From Stictocephala bisonia (Eukaryota; Arthropoda; Insecta; Hemiptera; Membracidae): 64,000 nt of DNA. Of the stretch, positions 12,167 to 22,108 are shown one piece after another. The DNA lies in contig JAQJVL010000047.1 in NCBI GenBank assembly GCA_035578905.1, positions 719,111-783,110 of the forward strand, given 5' to 3'. The translations under genes and the position numbers were made by a program. The notes under the pieces are model-generated. The model saw only the letters and a list, made by a program, of their open reading frames with translations, was not told where the DNA came from and did no database searches. How positions within the stretch are numbered: position 1 is the first letter of the stretch; each line of letters begins with the position of its first letter.

Positions 12167-13214
12167 GTGAGTGACGATAGAAATGAATAGCGAATAAAGT
12201 GTGAGACAAGCAAATTGTATCAACAGTTAGTTGATGTTCTTGAATCTGCTGAGGACTTCTTCATGTCAAATACAATGATTGGCTAAATTAGCTGTGGAAA
12301 TAAAAGTGAAATCTTCGGCGAAGAGCTCATCTTATTCTGAAAAGTATACACTTATTGGAATTAAACTCGGAATGATTTCAAAACTAAAATACGATCAATC
12401 TTTCTATATGTCCTCCAGTCAATGTTTAGTGACATATAAACAGCTTGAAATGTACACACATACAAAAAGAGATTTTTTTACAAGTTGGTCTAAAAATCCA
12501 TTTTAGTGTCCCCTGAACCAAAAAAAGTTGTTTTTTCGAAAAAAAACATTTGTTGTCTGTCCGTATGTGTGTCTGTTTGTGTGTATGTGCAGTTAGCTGA
12601 AGATCAAACGGATGGATGAATTTTTATGAAATTTGGTATGTATGTGTATTTAGCCAATAACTCCAGACCATTTTTTTCACTTTTTTTAATTAGTTTTTTA
12701 GCTGAATGGGCAAAAAACATACAAAAATGTAACTTTTTCAAAAATGGCTCTAACGTTTTTTATTAAACTTTCAGGAAAGATGTGAATTACAATTTAAAAT
12801 ATTTTAGTAAAAACCGCATGTCTCTAACTTGACTAGCTTTTGAGTTATGGTAAAAAAACATATTTAGAAATCGAACTGGTAATTTTCAGTTTAAATTTTT
12901 TATTGTTCAGTATGGCGGAACGTTTCTGCCAATTATCTGGAACCATTTATTTTGTATCCAACTCGTTTTTCACGTATATACGAGTAATCTAGATGAGTCA
13001 AATTTAAATTCTGAGAATATGTCGCAAAGTGAAGAATAGATTTTGTACGATTGTTATCTTTGGATTTTTTCTATGCCTATATCGAGAGATTTGCATGAAA
13101 TATATTTAAAACATTAATTTAAAAAATCTTAAATGGCTAAAAAAAAACAAATATGAATAGCCTAATTTTTATTTTTATGTTATAAAGAATGGCTATGTAA
13201 AATGCTAGCTCTCC
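12167..13214. other. Probable old repeat, no gene
   Basis: Contains a short open frame (12279-12506) without a domain. From about 12550 there is the motif TTGTCTGTCCGTATGTGTGT followed by AACTCCAGACC, of a type common in insect interspersed repeats. No protein is recognised. Confidence 0.35.
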
Positions 13215-14156
13215 ATTATTTATTTATTTTACATGCACAATACAGGTTATTTACCCAATTACACTGTGCATGTTCAATGAAAGAAGACATGCAATTAATT
13301 TAAAGTCCACGATTTCGTGTCCAGTCCAGTGCCACATACATAATCAACACTATTAACACAAGCAAACAAATAAATAATAAATAGCATAACAATAACAGTG
13401 ATAATAAATTATTATAAATATTAATAATAATCAACAACAATAAACTCTATTAACAATAACTAGGCTCCGTAGTAGCGAGAGGATATGAGTGAAAACTAAT
13501 ATGCTTTTCTCTTTTTTCTTTTCTTTTTTTATGTAGGCTGACTAAGAGTTAAAAACTATTTATCTATATACATATCAATAATTAATTTCAATTGATTGGT
13601 TCAAGCTAAATCAATTTAAACCCCTTTGGCAGTATCTTTTGTACTGGTAAATATTATTTGCAAATATATCAACTTCTCCTGACAAGGAGTTATATAATTT
13701 CATCATTGTGTTTAAAGGTGATGAAAATTGTACTCTTGTGCGCGAAAAATCAATATTAAACAAATTTCTTGACCTATTATAAAATGTTGGAGCATAAAAA
13801 TTAATTTTAGACAGACAAAATGAATCCATTATTTCACCTTTCAACAATTTAAAAATAAACAGTAAATGCGCCAATTATCTCCTTTTCTCAAGACTTTCCA
13901 TTTCAAAAGTACTTAAAAGCTGATTATATGATATATCAACAGTAAAGTGACCAGTTTCTTTAAAATATAAATAGCGCAAAAACTTTTTCTGTACTTTTTC
14001 AATTGAATTAATATAAACAGCGAAAAAAGGATTCCATACTATACTAGCAAATTCCAAATTAGACCTAACAAGTGATACATACAATGATTTTAAAGTTGAA
14101 ATTGAATGAAAATTATGAGACCACCTAATAATAAACCCTAAGTTTCTATAAGCCTT
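13215..14156 (-). pseudogene. CR1/Jockey-like LINE, 3' part
   Basis: This is the 3' half of the LINE that the Polinton interrupts. Frames at 13875-14084 and 13611-13874 give the part downstream of the reverse transcriptase, with the typical line YVSLVRSNLEFASIVWNPF and then VQKKFLRYLYF. The 3' end is AT-rich and finishes near a TTATTTATTTATTTT run at about 13218 (plus strand), a common LINE tail type. The open frame is broken, so the copy is dead. Its 5' part lies beyond the Polinton, at 28487-29571. The clade is placed from the motifs and is uncertain between CR1 and Jockey relatives. Confidence 0.75.
14151..14156. repeat. Target site duplication of the Polinton, left
   Basis: AGCCTT lies directly before the left TIR. 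The same six bases follow the right TIR at 28481-28486. A 6-bp duplication is the known hallmark of Polinton integration. Confidence 0.95.
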
Positions 14157-14201
14157 AGTAGTATAAAACTAATGAAGCGAGACTCACTTTTCTGGCCTCT
14201 G

Positions 14202-14242
14202 ATTGGTCGAGAGTGGTCACGTGACTTTTCCAAGATGGCGGC
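14202..14242. promoter_or_regulatory. Motif cluster at the left end: CCAAT box, E-box, YY1/Pho
   Basis: Within 41 bp lie ATTGG at 14202-14206 (CCAAT box), CACGTG inside GTCACGTGAC at 14216-14225, and AAGATGGCGGC at 14232-14242, which matches the YY1/Pho site. More ATGGCG motifs follow near 14385, 14457, 14585 and 14636. The motifs are read directly. That they act as a promoter or silencer is inference. Confidence 0.5.
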
Positions 14243-14728
14243 GCAGTGGTACCAACCCTCCCCCCTTGAATTTCCCTCAAATTCCCACATTTCCCTCCAA
14301 ATTCCCTTGTTATACTATATAAAATACACTCTTAACGTAACTTTTTCCATGTTAGACTATATAAAATGCACTTTTTTGTCCAATATGGCGTCTTTCCCTC
14401 CCGCAACAACTCACACCCCGTGGGAAAATTCCCTCCCTAAAATTCCCTCATCCAAGATGGCGTCTTTATATAAAATACACTCTTAACCTAACTTTTTCCA
14501 TGTTAGACTATATAAAATGCACTTTTTTTGTCCAATATGACGTCTTTCCCTCCCAAAATTCCCGCCAAAAATTCCTCATCCAATATGGCGGACTTTACAC
14601 TATAATAAATGTAAAAAGATGACAACCGGATCCAAGATGGCGGTCTTTCCCTTCGGGTACTTCCGGCGACTGTTGGCTACCTTCGTACGCTCTTAGCCTA
14701 TGATGCACACGTCGTCTGCTGGTTGGGC

Positions 14729-14738
14729 GCGCATGCGC
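14729..14738. promoter_or_regulatory. NRF1/EWG-like palindrome
   Basis: GCGCATGCGC is a perfect match to the NRF1 (insect EWG) core. The mirrored copy lies in the right TIR near 27828-27837. Function is inferred from the motif only. Confidence 0.4.
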
Positions 14739-14842
14739 GTTGTTACTCTACTCATATATACTCTATGTGGCTGACGTGATCGCAGCGCTCCTAGCAGCAA
14801 TTTCCCAAAACATAAATATATATTAAACAAATTAGACATCAC

Positions 14843-14857
14843 TGACCTCAAAGGTCA
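14843..14857. promoter_or_regulatory. Palindrome of nuclear-receptor half-sites
   Basis: TGACCTCAAAGGTCA is an everted pair of AGGTCA half-sites with a 3-bp spacer, just inside the left TIR. The reverse complement recurs at 20802-20816. It could bind an insect nuclear receptor, or it could be a shared remnant of the TIR-internal junction. Confidence 0.35.
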
Positions 14858-14958
14858 TCTGTTATTACATCTGCTTCCGTTACCACACGGGATGAAGTAA
14901 TCGGATTTTCATGTCTGGACAGGCGCGTGACCTAATTGCCCCCTACCTCATCCATCCC

Positions 14959-14966
14959 TATATAAA
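14959..14966 (+). promoter_or_regulatory. Probable TATA box of the polymerase gene
   Basis: TATATAAA lies 240 bp before the polymerase ATG in otherwise GC-richer sequence, with pyrimidine-rich initiator-like sequence about 30 bp downstream (TTCTCACTTCTG). It is a reasonable core promoter for the gene at 15207. Confidence 0.45.
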
Positions 14967-15206
14967 CGACCAACACAATCAATCTTTCTCACTTCTGTTC
15001 TTGCACTCGTACTGATCAGACGTATCCTCACTTTGCTCCTCGATATCAGTAATTATTCTCATCATAAATACTTTATTCTTGTAATTTTGGACACCGTTCT
15101 CTGTACGGTATTTCAAAGTAAAAATCAATAATTTGTGCCCTTTTTTTACTTTAATTTAATAATTAATTTTTAATCAATTTAAAGTAAATTTAATTGCATC
15201 CCAACC

Positions 15207-17099
15207 ATGGAATCCTTTGCCATTAATGATAACCTAGTCACCATCTCCCGCAAATTTGACACTTCCAGTCCCGATCTCCTTAACGTACTTACTAGTCATA
15301 AAAATAAAATCATGGTCGAAATAAATAAACACCTAAACAGGCTCGGGGGAGTAAAATGGTACATTGCGGTTCAAATTAAATTCACAAAAATTGTTAACAA
15401 CGAAGAAATCTCAACTACTCCATTCTTTCACGGCAAAACTCGTCCCTTGTTACCTTCCGATTCTCTAGATGTACAATACTCTGAAGCTACAGACAAAATT
15501 TTAGAAAGTCTGGCTAAGTGGGTAAGTCAAGGTAGTGGGTGGGTAATAGAAAATGTTTTAAGACTCGATCTGTTTATTGTAAAATTTCAACCTTTGTACG
15601 CCTCTTCTTTCATACCCACCCCGAAAAAAGTCTCAAACTCTATGCATGGAATTTTAAAAATTAAAAATTACGATCAAAAATGTTTCCTGTACTCTGTACT
15701 TACCCAATTATTCCCTAACCGAAATAGGCGAGTAAGTTATTACAAAAAACTTGAAAATAAATTAAACATGTCTGGGATTAGCTATCCTGTCAAAATTACC
15801 AATTTAGATCAATTTGAAAAATTGAACCCTGCTTTATCTGTAAATGTATTTGGTTTTGAAAAAGACGAAATTTACCCCCTAAGAATAACCAAAGAAAAAC
15901 TTAGAGCTCACCACATCAACTTGTTACTACTGACTACTGACACCACCTCCCACTACTGCCTAATTACCAACTTGTCCCGACTTTTAGCTCACTTGACTAA
16001 ATACGCAAATGCATCTTACTACTGTGACTACTGCCTACACAGATTTTGGACTAAAGACTTACTTACTAACCACTTACCTTTGTGTTCACCACACGGTGCA
16101 CAAAAGACTAGACTTCCTACTGATGACAAAAAATACATGTCCTTTAAAAATTACACTCTAACTCATAAAGTCCCCTTCACTATTTACTGTGACTTTGAGT
16201 CCTTTGTTGTTCCGATTGACACAGCACTCAATAATCCATCTACTTCACACACGACAAACACTGCCCATCATATCCCCTCTGGCTTTTGTTACGTAATCAT
16301 TGATATTAATGGCAAACCAGTAAAACAACCCAAAGTCTATAGCGGCCCCGATGTTGTTGATACGTTTCTAAATTATTTAATTGCAGAGTCTGAGGAACTC
16401 TTACCCATTATTAAAAAGAATATCCCGATTAAAATGTCTCCACAAGACAAAATCATTTTCCAAAATGCTACCACCTGCCACCTTTGTAAAAAACCTTTAG
16501 ACGGTGACAAAGTGGCCAACCATAACCATTTAACGGGTGAGTTCTTGGGACCCACCCACAATTCATGCAACGTAAACTATAAAGTTCCCGATCACATTCC
16601 AGTCTTTTTCCATAACCTCAGAGGTTATGACTGCCACCACTTGATCCAAGGGTTAGGTAAATTCAAAAAAGAAAAACTGTCATGTATCGCTACAACCAGT
16701 GAGCGGTACATTTCAGTCACCCTTGAATCTTTACGATTTTTGGACTCACTCCAATTCCTTAACGCTTCTTTGGACACACTCGTGTCCAACTTAGTTTCTG
16801 ACGGGGCATCAAAATTCAAAATTTTAGGGCAGTGTATGACCAACACAGACTTACTTCTACGCAAAGGTGTCTTTCCCTATAAGGACATGACAGACGAATC
16901 AAAATTTAACGATACTGAACTGCCTCCCAAGGAGGCGTTCTACAACGACCTGACCAAAACACCTATCACTGACGATGACTACACACATGCCCAAACTGTA
17001 TGGTCAACCTTTGGTATGACCACTTTGAAACAGTACCATGACCTATACTTACTGACTGACGTGTTAATGTCTTTGAAAATTTTAGAACTACTAGTATGA
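15207..17099 (+). CDS. polB: Polinton protein-primed DNA polymerase B, N-terminal part with 3'-5' exonuclease
   Basis: 630 codons from an ATG in good context (CCAACCATGG). The product would replicate the element by protein priming. Visible parts in order: an N-terminal region, a C2H2-like finger (CDYCLHRF near residue 274), exonuclease motif I at DFES (329-332), a second Cys/His cluster (CHLC near 424, then HNHLTG), exonuclease motif II at FHNLRGYD (468-475), and motif III at YLLTDV (614-619). The three exonuclease acidic motifs are present. The frame stops before the polymerase domain, which continues in another frame from 17096 with an ATGA overlap. The two frames total about 1145 residues, the usual length for this family. 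The break is either a one-base frameshift near the T-run at about 17080 or a recoding site. Confidence 0.9.
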   Translation: MESFAINDNLVTISRKFDTSSPDLLNVLTSHKNKIMVEINKHLNRLGGVKWYIAVQIKFTKIVNNEEISTTPFFHGKTRPLLPSDSLDVQYSEATDKILESLAKWVSQGSGWVIENVLRLDLFIVKFQPLYASSFIPTPKKVSNSMHGILKIKNYDQKCFLYSVLTQLFPNRNRRVSYYKKLENKLNMSGISYPVKITNLDQFEKLNPALSVNVFGFEKDEIYPLRITKEKLRAHHINLLLLTTDTTSHYCLITNLSRLLAHLTKYANASYYCDYCLHRFWTKDLLTNHLPLCSPHGAQKTRLPTDDKKYMSFKNYTLTHKVPFTIYCDFESFVVPIDTALNNPSTSHTTNTAHHIPSGFCYVIIDINGKPVKQPKVYSGPDVVDTFLNYLIAESEELLPIIKKNIPIKMSPQDKIIFQNATTCHLCKKPLDGDKVANHNHLTGEFLGPTHNSCNVNYKVPDHIPVFFHNLRGYDCHHLIQGLGKFKKEKLSCIATTSERYISVTLESLRFLDSLQFLNASLDTLVSNLVSDGASKFKILGQCMTNTDLLLRKGVFPYKDMTDESKFNDTELPPKEAFYNDLTKTPITDDDYTHAQTVWSTFGMTTLKQYHDLYLLTDVLMSLKILELLV

Positions 17100-18643
17100 C
17101 TTACTACGGTATTGACCCCTGTAACGTCTACTCTGCCCCTGGACTAGTATGGAATTCCATGCTAAAAATGACAGACATACGTCTTGAACTACTCACTGAC
17201 ATAGACCAACACCTCTTTGTCGAGTCTGGGATCCGGGGCGGTGTCTCCATGATACCTAACCGGTACGCCCAGGCCAACAACCCTTACTTACCCAACTTTG
17301 ACAACAAAAAACCGACTAATTACTTACTTTATCTAGATTGTAACAACCTGTACGGTACCAGTTTGTCTGATAGACTCACAGAGTCTGACTTTAAGTGGAC
17401 TGACCCTCAAGACATTGACTTTACAAAAGTACCCGACGACTCTAACATAGGTTACATTTTAGAAGTCGACTTACACTACCCAGACCATTTACACGACTTA
17501 CATTCTGACTTTCCACTGGCCCCTGAACGAAAAGTAGTGACAGACGACATGCTTTCCCCCTACTGTAAGGACCTACTTCATGAACTCGACTACAAACCGC
17601 CCAAGACTGAAAAACTACTAACTACACTGTGTGACAAAACCAAGTACGTTGTACACTACAAGACTCTAAAACTTTACTTACAACTTGGACTTGTACTGAC
17701 CAAAATTCACAGAGCTCTAAGTTTTAAACAGTCTGCCTGGTTAGCCTCATTTATCAATTTTAATACGGAGAAAAGAAAATGTGCCAAAAATAATTTTGAA
17801 AAAGGTTTTTTTAAGTTAATAAACAACGCTACGTACGGGAAATCATTGGAAAATGTTAGGTCGCGTATTGATTTTAAACTAGTAAATAACGAAAAACAAT
17901 TGGTTAAATGGACAGCTAGTCCCAGACTTAAAACATTTTTTGCTTACAATAAAGATATCGCGGGATTGGCTTTGAAAAAACAAACGATCTTTTTAAACAG
18001 ACCCATTTATGTTGGATTTACAGTATTGGAAATTTCAAAATCAATAATGTACAACTTTCACTACAACTGGGCAATTGCAAAGTATGGGAAAAACATAAAA
18101 CTTTGCATGACTGACACAGACTCACTATTCTACAACGTACATACTCCTGACGTTTACACAGATATGAAAAATGAATTACACCTTTTTAACATGTCCGACT
18201 ATCCACCTAGCCACCCATGTTATAGTAATTTAAACAAAAAAGCGTTAGGAAAATTTAAAGATGAACTAAACTCAAATCCGGCTAGGGAAATAATTGGCTT
18301 GAGAGCGAAATGCTACTCCGTTCTAAATTCTAATCTAGAGGAAAAGAAGGTAGCCAAATGCGTCCCCCGAGTCGCGATAGAAAAACAATTAAAACACGAA
18401 ATGTACAAAGATTGTCTTTTAAATCATTTGACAAAAACAACATCCACTCTAAACATCCGTAGTGAAAAACATAAAATTTACACACAACACATTTCAAAAT
18501 TATCACTTTCCCCCTTTGACAATAAAAGATACATCTTGGAAAACGGCATAGATACTTTGGCCTACGGACACCATTTAATTAACAAAAAACGAGCTTTAGA
18601 ACACGACCATGATTACACAACTAAAAAACCAAAACTAAAATAA
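17096..18643 (+). CDS. polB: Polinton protein-primed DNA polymerase B, C-terminal catalytic part
   Basis: 515 codons overlapping the upstream frame by four bases (ATGA). It carries the polymerase motifs of family B: motif A DCNNLYG (from residue 81), motif B NNATYGKSLE (about 241-250), and motif C MTDTDSLF with its two aspartates at 340 and 342. All catalytic acidic residues are intact. The first residues look like the middle of a polymerase rather than a natural N-terminus, so the ATG at 17096 is probably not a native start. No other stop interrupts the frame, which suggests either a recent break or selection until recently. An AATAAA lies 16 bp after the stop. Confidence 0.9.
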   Translation: MTYYGIDPCNVYSAPGLVWNSMLKMTDIRLELLTDIDQHLFVESGIRGGVSMIPNRYAQANNPYLPNFDNKKPTNYLLYLDCNNLYGTSLSDRLTESDFKWTDPQDIDFTKVPDDSNIGYILEVDLHYPDHLHDLHSDFPLAPERKVVTDDMLSPYCKDLLHELDYKPPKTEKLLTTLCDKTKYVVHYKTLKLYLQLGLVLTKIHRALSFKQSAWLASFINFNTEKRKCAKNNFEKGFFKLINNATYGKSLENVRSRIDFKLVNNEKQLVKWTASPRLKTFFAYNKDIAGLALKKQTIFLNRPIYVGFTVLEISKSIMYNFHYNWAIAKYGKNIKLCMTDTDSLFYNVHTPDVYTDMKNELHLFNMSDYPPSHPCYSNLNKKALGKFKDELNSNPAREIIGLRAKCYSVLNSNLEEKKVAKCVPRVAIEKQLKHEMYKDCLLNHLTKTTSTLNIRSEKHKIYTQHISKLSLSPFDNKRYILENGIDTLAYGHHLINKKRALEHDHDYTTKKPKLK

Positions 18644-18658
18644 AAACGTACCTTACAA

Positions 18659-18664
18659 AATAAA
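18659..18664 (+). terminator. Probable polyadenylation signal of the polymerase gene
   Basis: AATAAA shortly after the stop codon at 18643. It is the only canonical signal close to the gene end. Confidence 0.4.
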
Positions 18665-19484
18665 AATTTATAAAAGCAAACTCGTCTTGACGTAAGTCAT
18701 CCTCCTCGATCTCTATCCTCTCCATGACTGTCCACCACTCCCTATCCCCACCACATCCATCCTTATCGCACTAATGGCATCGATCCCACTACATCGGAAC
18801 CTTTCTAAAATATTGAACAGTTTTTTGTACATAACTTATCCGTATAGTTAGACTTTAGCAGTTTCAATGTACATGCAAAGTCTATAATGTTACATGATAT
18901 GACTCACCAAATAGGTGAAATATCAGCTTACTTTAATATAAAGATCATATAATTTCAAATACATAAAAAATGTAAATTAAAAGTATTCATGTTTGAACAT
19001 ACATTATTTCTGTACCATAACTCTTGGTGTGAGATGAATTAAGTCCGGGTGCTATGATCCGTTACGTACGTGACCATAGACCCATATGGTGACTGTGCCC
19101 TATCCTACTGTAATGGTACGGTTAGTGGACCTGTATGAATGAAGGTGCTACAGTCTGACCATGACAAGTGGAATATGGCTGTTAGACCTTATGATAAGGG
19201 TTAGATGGTGGTTACATGAGGAGTGTGATTGCGATCAACTCAGAGTGAATGCCTCCGGAAGGGTTATGGGACAGTGGGTCCTAGATGACAACGTCATCTA
19301 ATGACTTCCTACGAATGTATGTTACTCGTTAAGTAAAGCTTTACAATTGGCAGGGAGGCAGTAAACTTTAGTTCTATTATTTTTATGGTCAACTGCCACC
19401 GTATAGAGCGAGGTTGGGGCTCTATACACCAAAAAAATCCAAATAAATTGTTAAACATTACTTGAATCCTTCCATTCTTCCACT
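18665..19484. other. Polinton interior without a recognised gene
   Basis: Stops occur in all frames. It may hold decayed sequence between polymerase and integrase, but I recognise no protein in it. Confidence 0.5.
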
Positions 19485-20330
19485 ATGAGTGTAAGAGAGC
19501 AGATAGCAAGGGAGCTACATGCTCCAGTTAGAAAAAAATTCCCTACCTGTAGAAGTTAAGGGAATACAGGACTTGTTCCAAGCTGACTCGGTCGAAATGA
19601 TACCTTATTCTAGGGCACAAGTACATTTTAACAATAATAAACTGTTTTAGCAAATACGCCTTTGCTGTCCCATTAAAAGATAAGACTGGTCCAGAAATCG
19701 TTAAAGCCATAACACCCGTATTAAAGTCCAATAAAATGAAACACTTACAAACAAGTAAAGAATTCTACAACGTAGGATTCACAAAGCTAATGAAAAAATA
19801 TGGTAATTCAAGCTACAGTGATAAGAAGGCGTCCATCGTAGCCGTAGCCAATAATGTGACGAAAGTTCACGGAGCAAGGTAAGTATCAATGGGTCAAGAT
19901 ACTACCTTAAGAATACAACGCAAGAAAACATAAAACTATTGGCATGGCTCCAAGTCATGTGAACAAAAGAAACGAAAACATAGTGAGAAAAAAACATTAA
20001 TAAAAATAGACATAAATACAAGAAAGTGAATAAAAAGGTTCGTTTTAAGGTAGGTGAGAATAAATAAGTATAAAAAGTTTTTGACAAAGGATACCTACCC
20101 AACTGGACTAACGAGATATTTACTGTGTACAAAGTCCATTCCTACAACCTACCTCCTCAAAGAACATACTGGTGACGTCATCAAAGGAAGTTTCTACGAA
20201 AAAGAGCTACAAAACAGATGATGTATACCTGGTTGAAAAAGTACTTAGAAAAAAAAGGAAACAAAGTTAAATGGACAGGATACGACGGTAAACACAATAC
20301 ATGGGTTTCCCTACACTAACCCAAGTATCA
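19485..20330 (+). pseudogene. int: Polinton integrase, decayed
   Basis: The remains of a retroviral-type integrase can be read across several frames. In order: REQIARELHAPVRKKFP; VKGIQDLFQADSVEMIPY with the first catalytic aspartate; KYAFAVPLKDKTGPEIVKAI; LQTSKEFYN, where the second catalytic aspartate is expected but missing; KASIV, after which the sequence departs before the catalytic glutamate; then MAPSHVN and a C-terminal chromodomain-like part, DDVYLVEKVLRK to KVKWTGYDGKHNTWVS. Several stops and frameshifts separate the parts. Two of the three catalytic residues are lost, so this copy cannot integrate by itself. The order and motifs match Polinton integrases as I know them. Confidence 0.85.
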
Positions 20331-20410
20331 AAGGCAATAATTGATGAACACGTGAACATAATTCAAAGTTTAGTGGGCTACACAAGTGTTTGAAACCTCG
20401 TCTCCTCCCA

Positions 20411-20732
20411 ACCCTCAGTTAGTCAATTGATACAAAGTTTCATGAGGCTTTACAGTACGTTTCAGAGACATTTAACGCGCCCATTACACAAAATACATGT
20501 TAAAACTTTTAAAAGACGAAGCCGGTGTTAAGAATAAAATGGACAACATTCGACAACGAAGGAAACATTCACTTGAACAATTTACAGAGGAACCGAAGGC
20601 CTGTACGAATTATTATTTAAAAGGCAACCCGATGAAAATGTATACACACAAGATGATTTAGACGTTTATAAAGATTTACTTATAAAAACAAATGCGCATA
20701 GAAAAGGTTATTTACCAACAAAATCCATATAA
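20411..20732 (+). pseudogene. Decayed fragment of a Polinton-associated protein
   Basis: The last 50 codons are open and read GTEGLYELLFKRQPDENVYT, then a stretch with DDLDVYKDLL and TNAHRKGY, ending at TAA 20730-20732. This pattern (GTxGLxELL, then YTxxDxxxYKxLLxxTNA) is one I recall from uncharacterised proteins near Polinton genes in invertebrates. The sequence upstream (20411-20580) is broken. The function is unknown to me, and the family link is from memory. Confidence 0.4.
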
Positions 20733-20801
20733 TTTAGTTTCATTACATTCTGAAAATGACATAGGAAAAAATTTACGGATGGCAATCTTTGTGATATCAG
20801 C

Positions 20802-20816
20802 TGACCTTTGAGGTCA
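20802..20816. promoter_or_regulatory. Second copy of the nuclear-receptor-like palindrome
   Basis: TGACCTTTGAGGTCA is the reverse complement of the site at 14843-14857, and the flanks also agree (CAGTG on one side). It may be a regulatory site or a remnant of an inverted copy of the TIR inner edge. Confidence 0.35.
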
Positions 20817-21370
20817 GTGTTATATTGTTTGCTTGGCACCGGACGGACTGCATGTTAACCCTAGAGGTCAAGTTTAGTGATATCAAACAGCATTATATGC
20901 ATTTCCTCAGAGATTGTAGAATCTGACCATATCTAGTCTATTATTAAACAAAACAAAAGAATTACTGGGTCATCATGTACGTGTGTAGATTTCAAGTACA
21001 TAGACAATTATTGTCATTATAGGGAAGAAACAAATATACTTATAAATACAGACTTGTGTATAAAAAGTATTTTTATACGTATATTTTCATCAGTTAAATT
21101 TTGAATTACATTTCTTGTGAGATCAACAAGGGAAGTTGATAATCTTTAGAAACGAAACAATTTCGTTACGCTACGAAGCAATGGGATGGGGAAACAACTG
21201 TGTCGAAACAGCTCATTAAGCCTAAAACACTAGGACTTACATAATTCACGATGTACATTTAATGTACAATCTTTTAACAAGTACAGTAAGAACTGTTATG
21301 TAATAAAAGGGGGAGGGGAGGGGGAATAGTATTTAGTAATACAACTAAATTAATTTATTCAGTTGAGAGG
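20817..21370. other. Polinton interior without a recognised gene
   Basis: No protein is recognised. A G-rich run (GGGGGAGGGGAGGGGG) near 21310 lies just before the gene at 21371. Confidence 0.5.
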
Positions 21371-22071
21371 ATGGAGTCCGCAGGTGAGTATCTCGCACAA
21401 CATAAGCCAATCGATTTGTCGAAGCAGGACCTGACAGCTTTTCTAAAGGTTATGTTCAACATAACCTCTGATGTCACCAAAGTTGTCACTGTGGGTCTGT
21501 TTAATGAGTTTAGCTTTCAAGTGGGCATTTTGTTTCACAACAAGGTATGCGTAAAAACATTTTGCTAAACAACATACAGTTCACAAAGTTGAAAGAATTG
21601 GAACCTTCGATTACTCATGATCTGTGTAACAAAGGTGGTCATCAAAAGAGATTCATTGATGAGGACATTAAATATACTATCCGTAACATATACCAAAAAC
21701 CCCATGTAGATCTATGCGATAAGTTTAATGAAACATCTATTCTTTTCACTAAAGTTGAATGGTTGACCTTTGTCAGCTTATTACCTTGCATTTCACGGTA
21801 CGTTGAACAGTTGTCCTGTGTAGAGCCTTACCTAATTGGCCACATTGATCGGGTTATGCTTAGTGATTCGGTCTATGTTCCCCCACCATCGGAGGTAAAT
21901 GGTTGGGACGCAGACCGTTTGCAGGACGAGGTTGTTTGGTATAAAAAGACAAGGTTCACTGTAGGTCGATCTGGTGCTAATTTTAAATTAAAAATCAAGG
22001 AGCTGTTAAAAGGGGGAAGTTTAGAAAACGGGGTGGTGGAGGGGAGGGAGTGGCGGAGGGGAGGGGGTTGA
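21371..22071 (+). pseudogene. Polinton small gene A, frame broken
   Basis: Two frames, 21371-21568 and 21547-22071, together form one protein of about 230 residues that changes frame near 21545. The first part begins MESAGEYLAQ and includes VGLFNEFSFQVGILFHNK. The second includes SILFTKVEWLTFVSLLP and ends in a low-complexity Gly/Arg tail. The overall pattern is shared with the next gene (MEPLGELL, VGIFKNRDYSLGVMFKG, TLNSDEWVQFISNLP), so the two are tandem paralogues. The [I/L]-[F/L]-[T/N]-x-x-EW-x-x-[F/Q] step after a strand-rich region is faintly like the PC4 coactivator fold, which is inference only. I do not recognise the family. Confidence 0.5.
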
Positions 22072-22108
22072 TTAGTGGTTGACAGTGGTATTTCATTCAT
22101 TTGAAAGA

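Larger units (their letters stand above)
14157..14837. repeat. Left terminal inverted repeat
   Basis: 681 bp, inverted against 27728-28480, ending inside with ATTAAACAAATTAGAC. It is internally repetitive: blocks of the type TATATAAAATGCACTTTTTTGTCCAATATGGCG recur, and changes in their number explain the different lengths of the two TIRs. The sequence is more GC-rich and CpG-rich than the surrounding DNA. Confidence 0.93.

Noticed and set aside
14172..14486. 104-codon frame in the left TIR and its mirror in the right TIR
   Set aside because: Follows the internal repeats of the TIRs, with no domain. The N-terminal part of the mirror frame is LINE protein.
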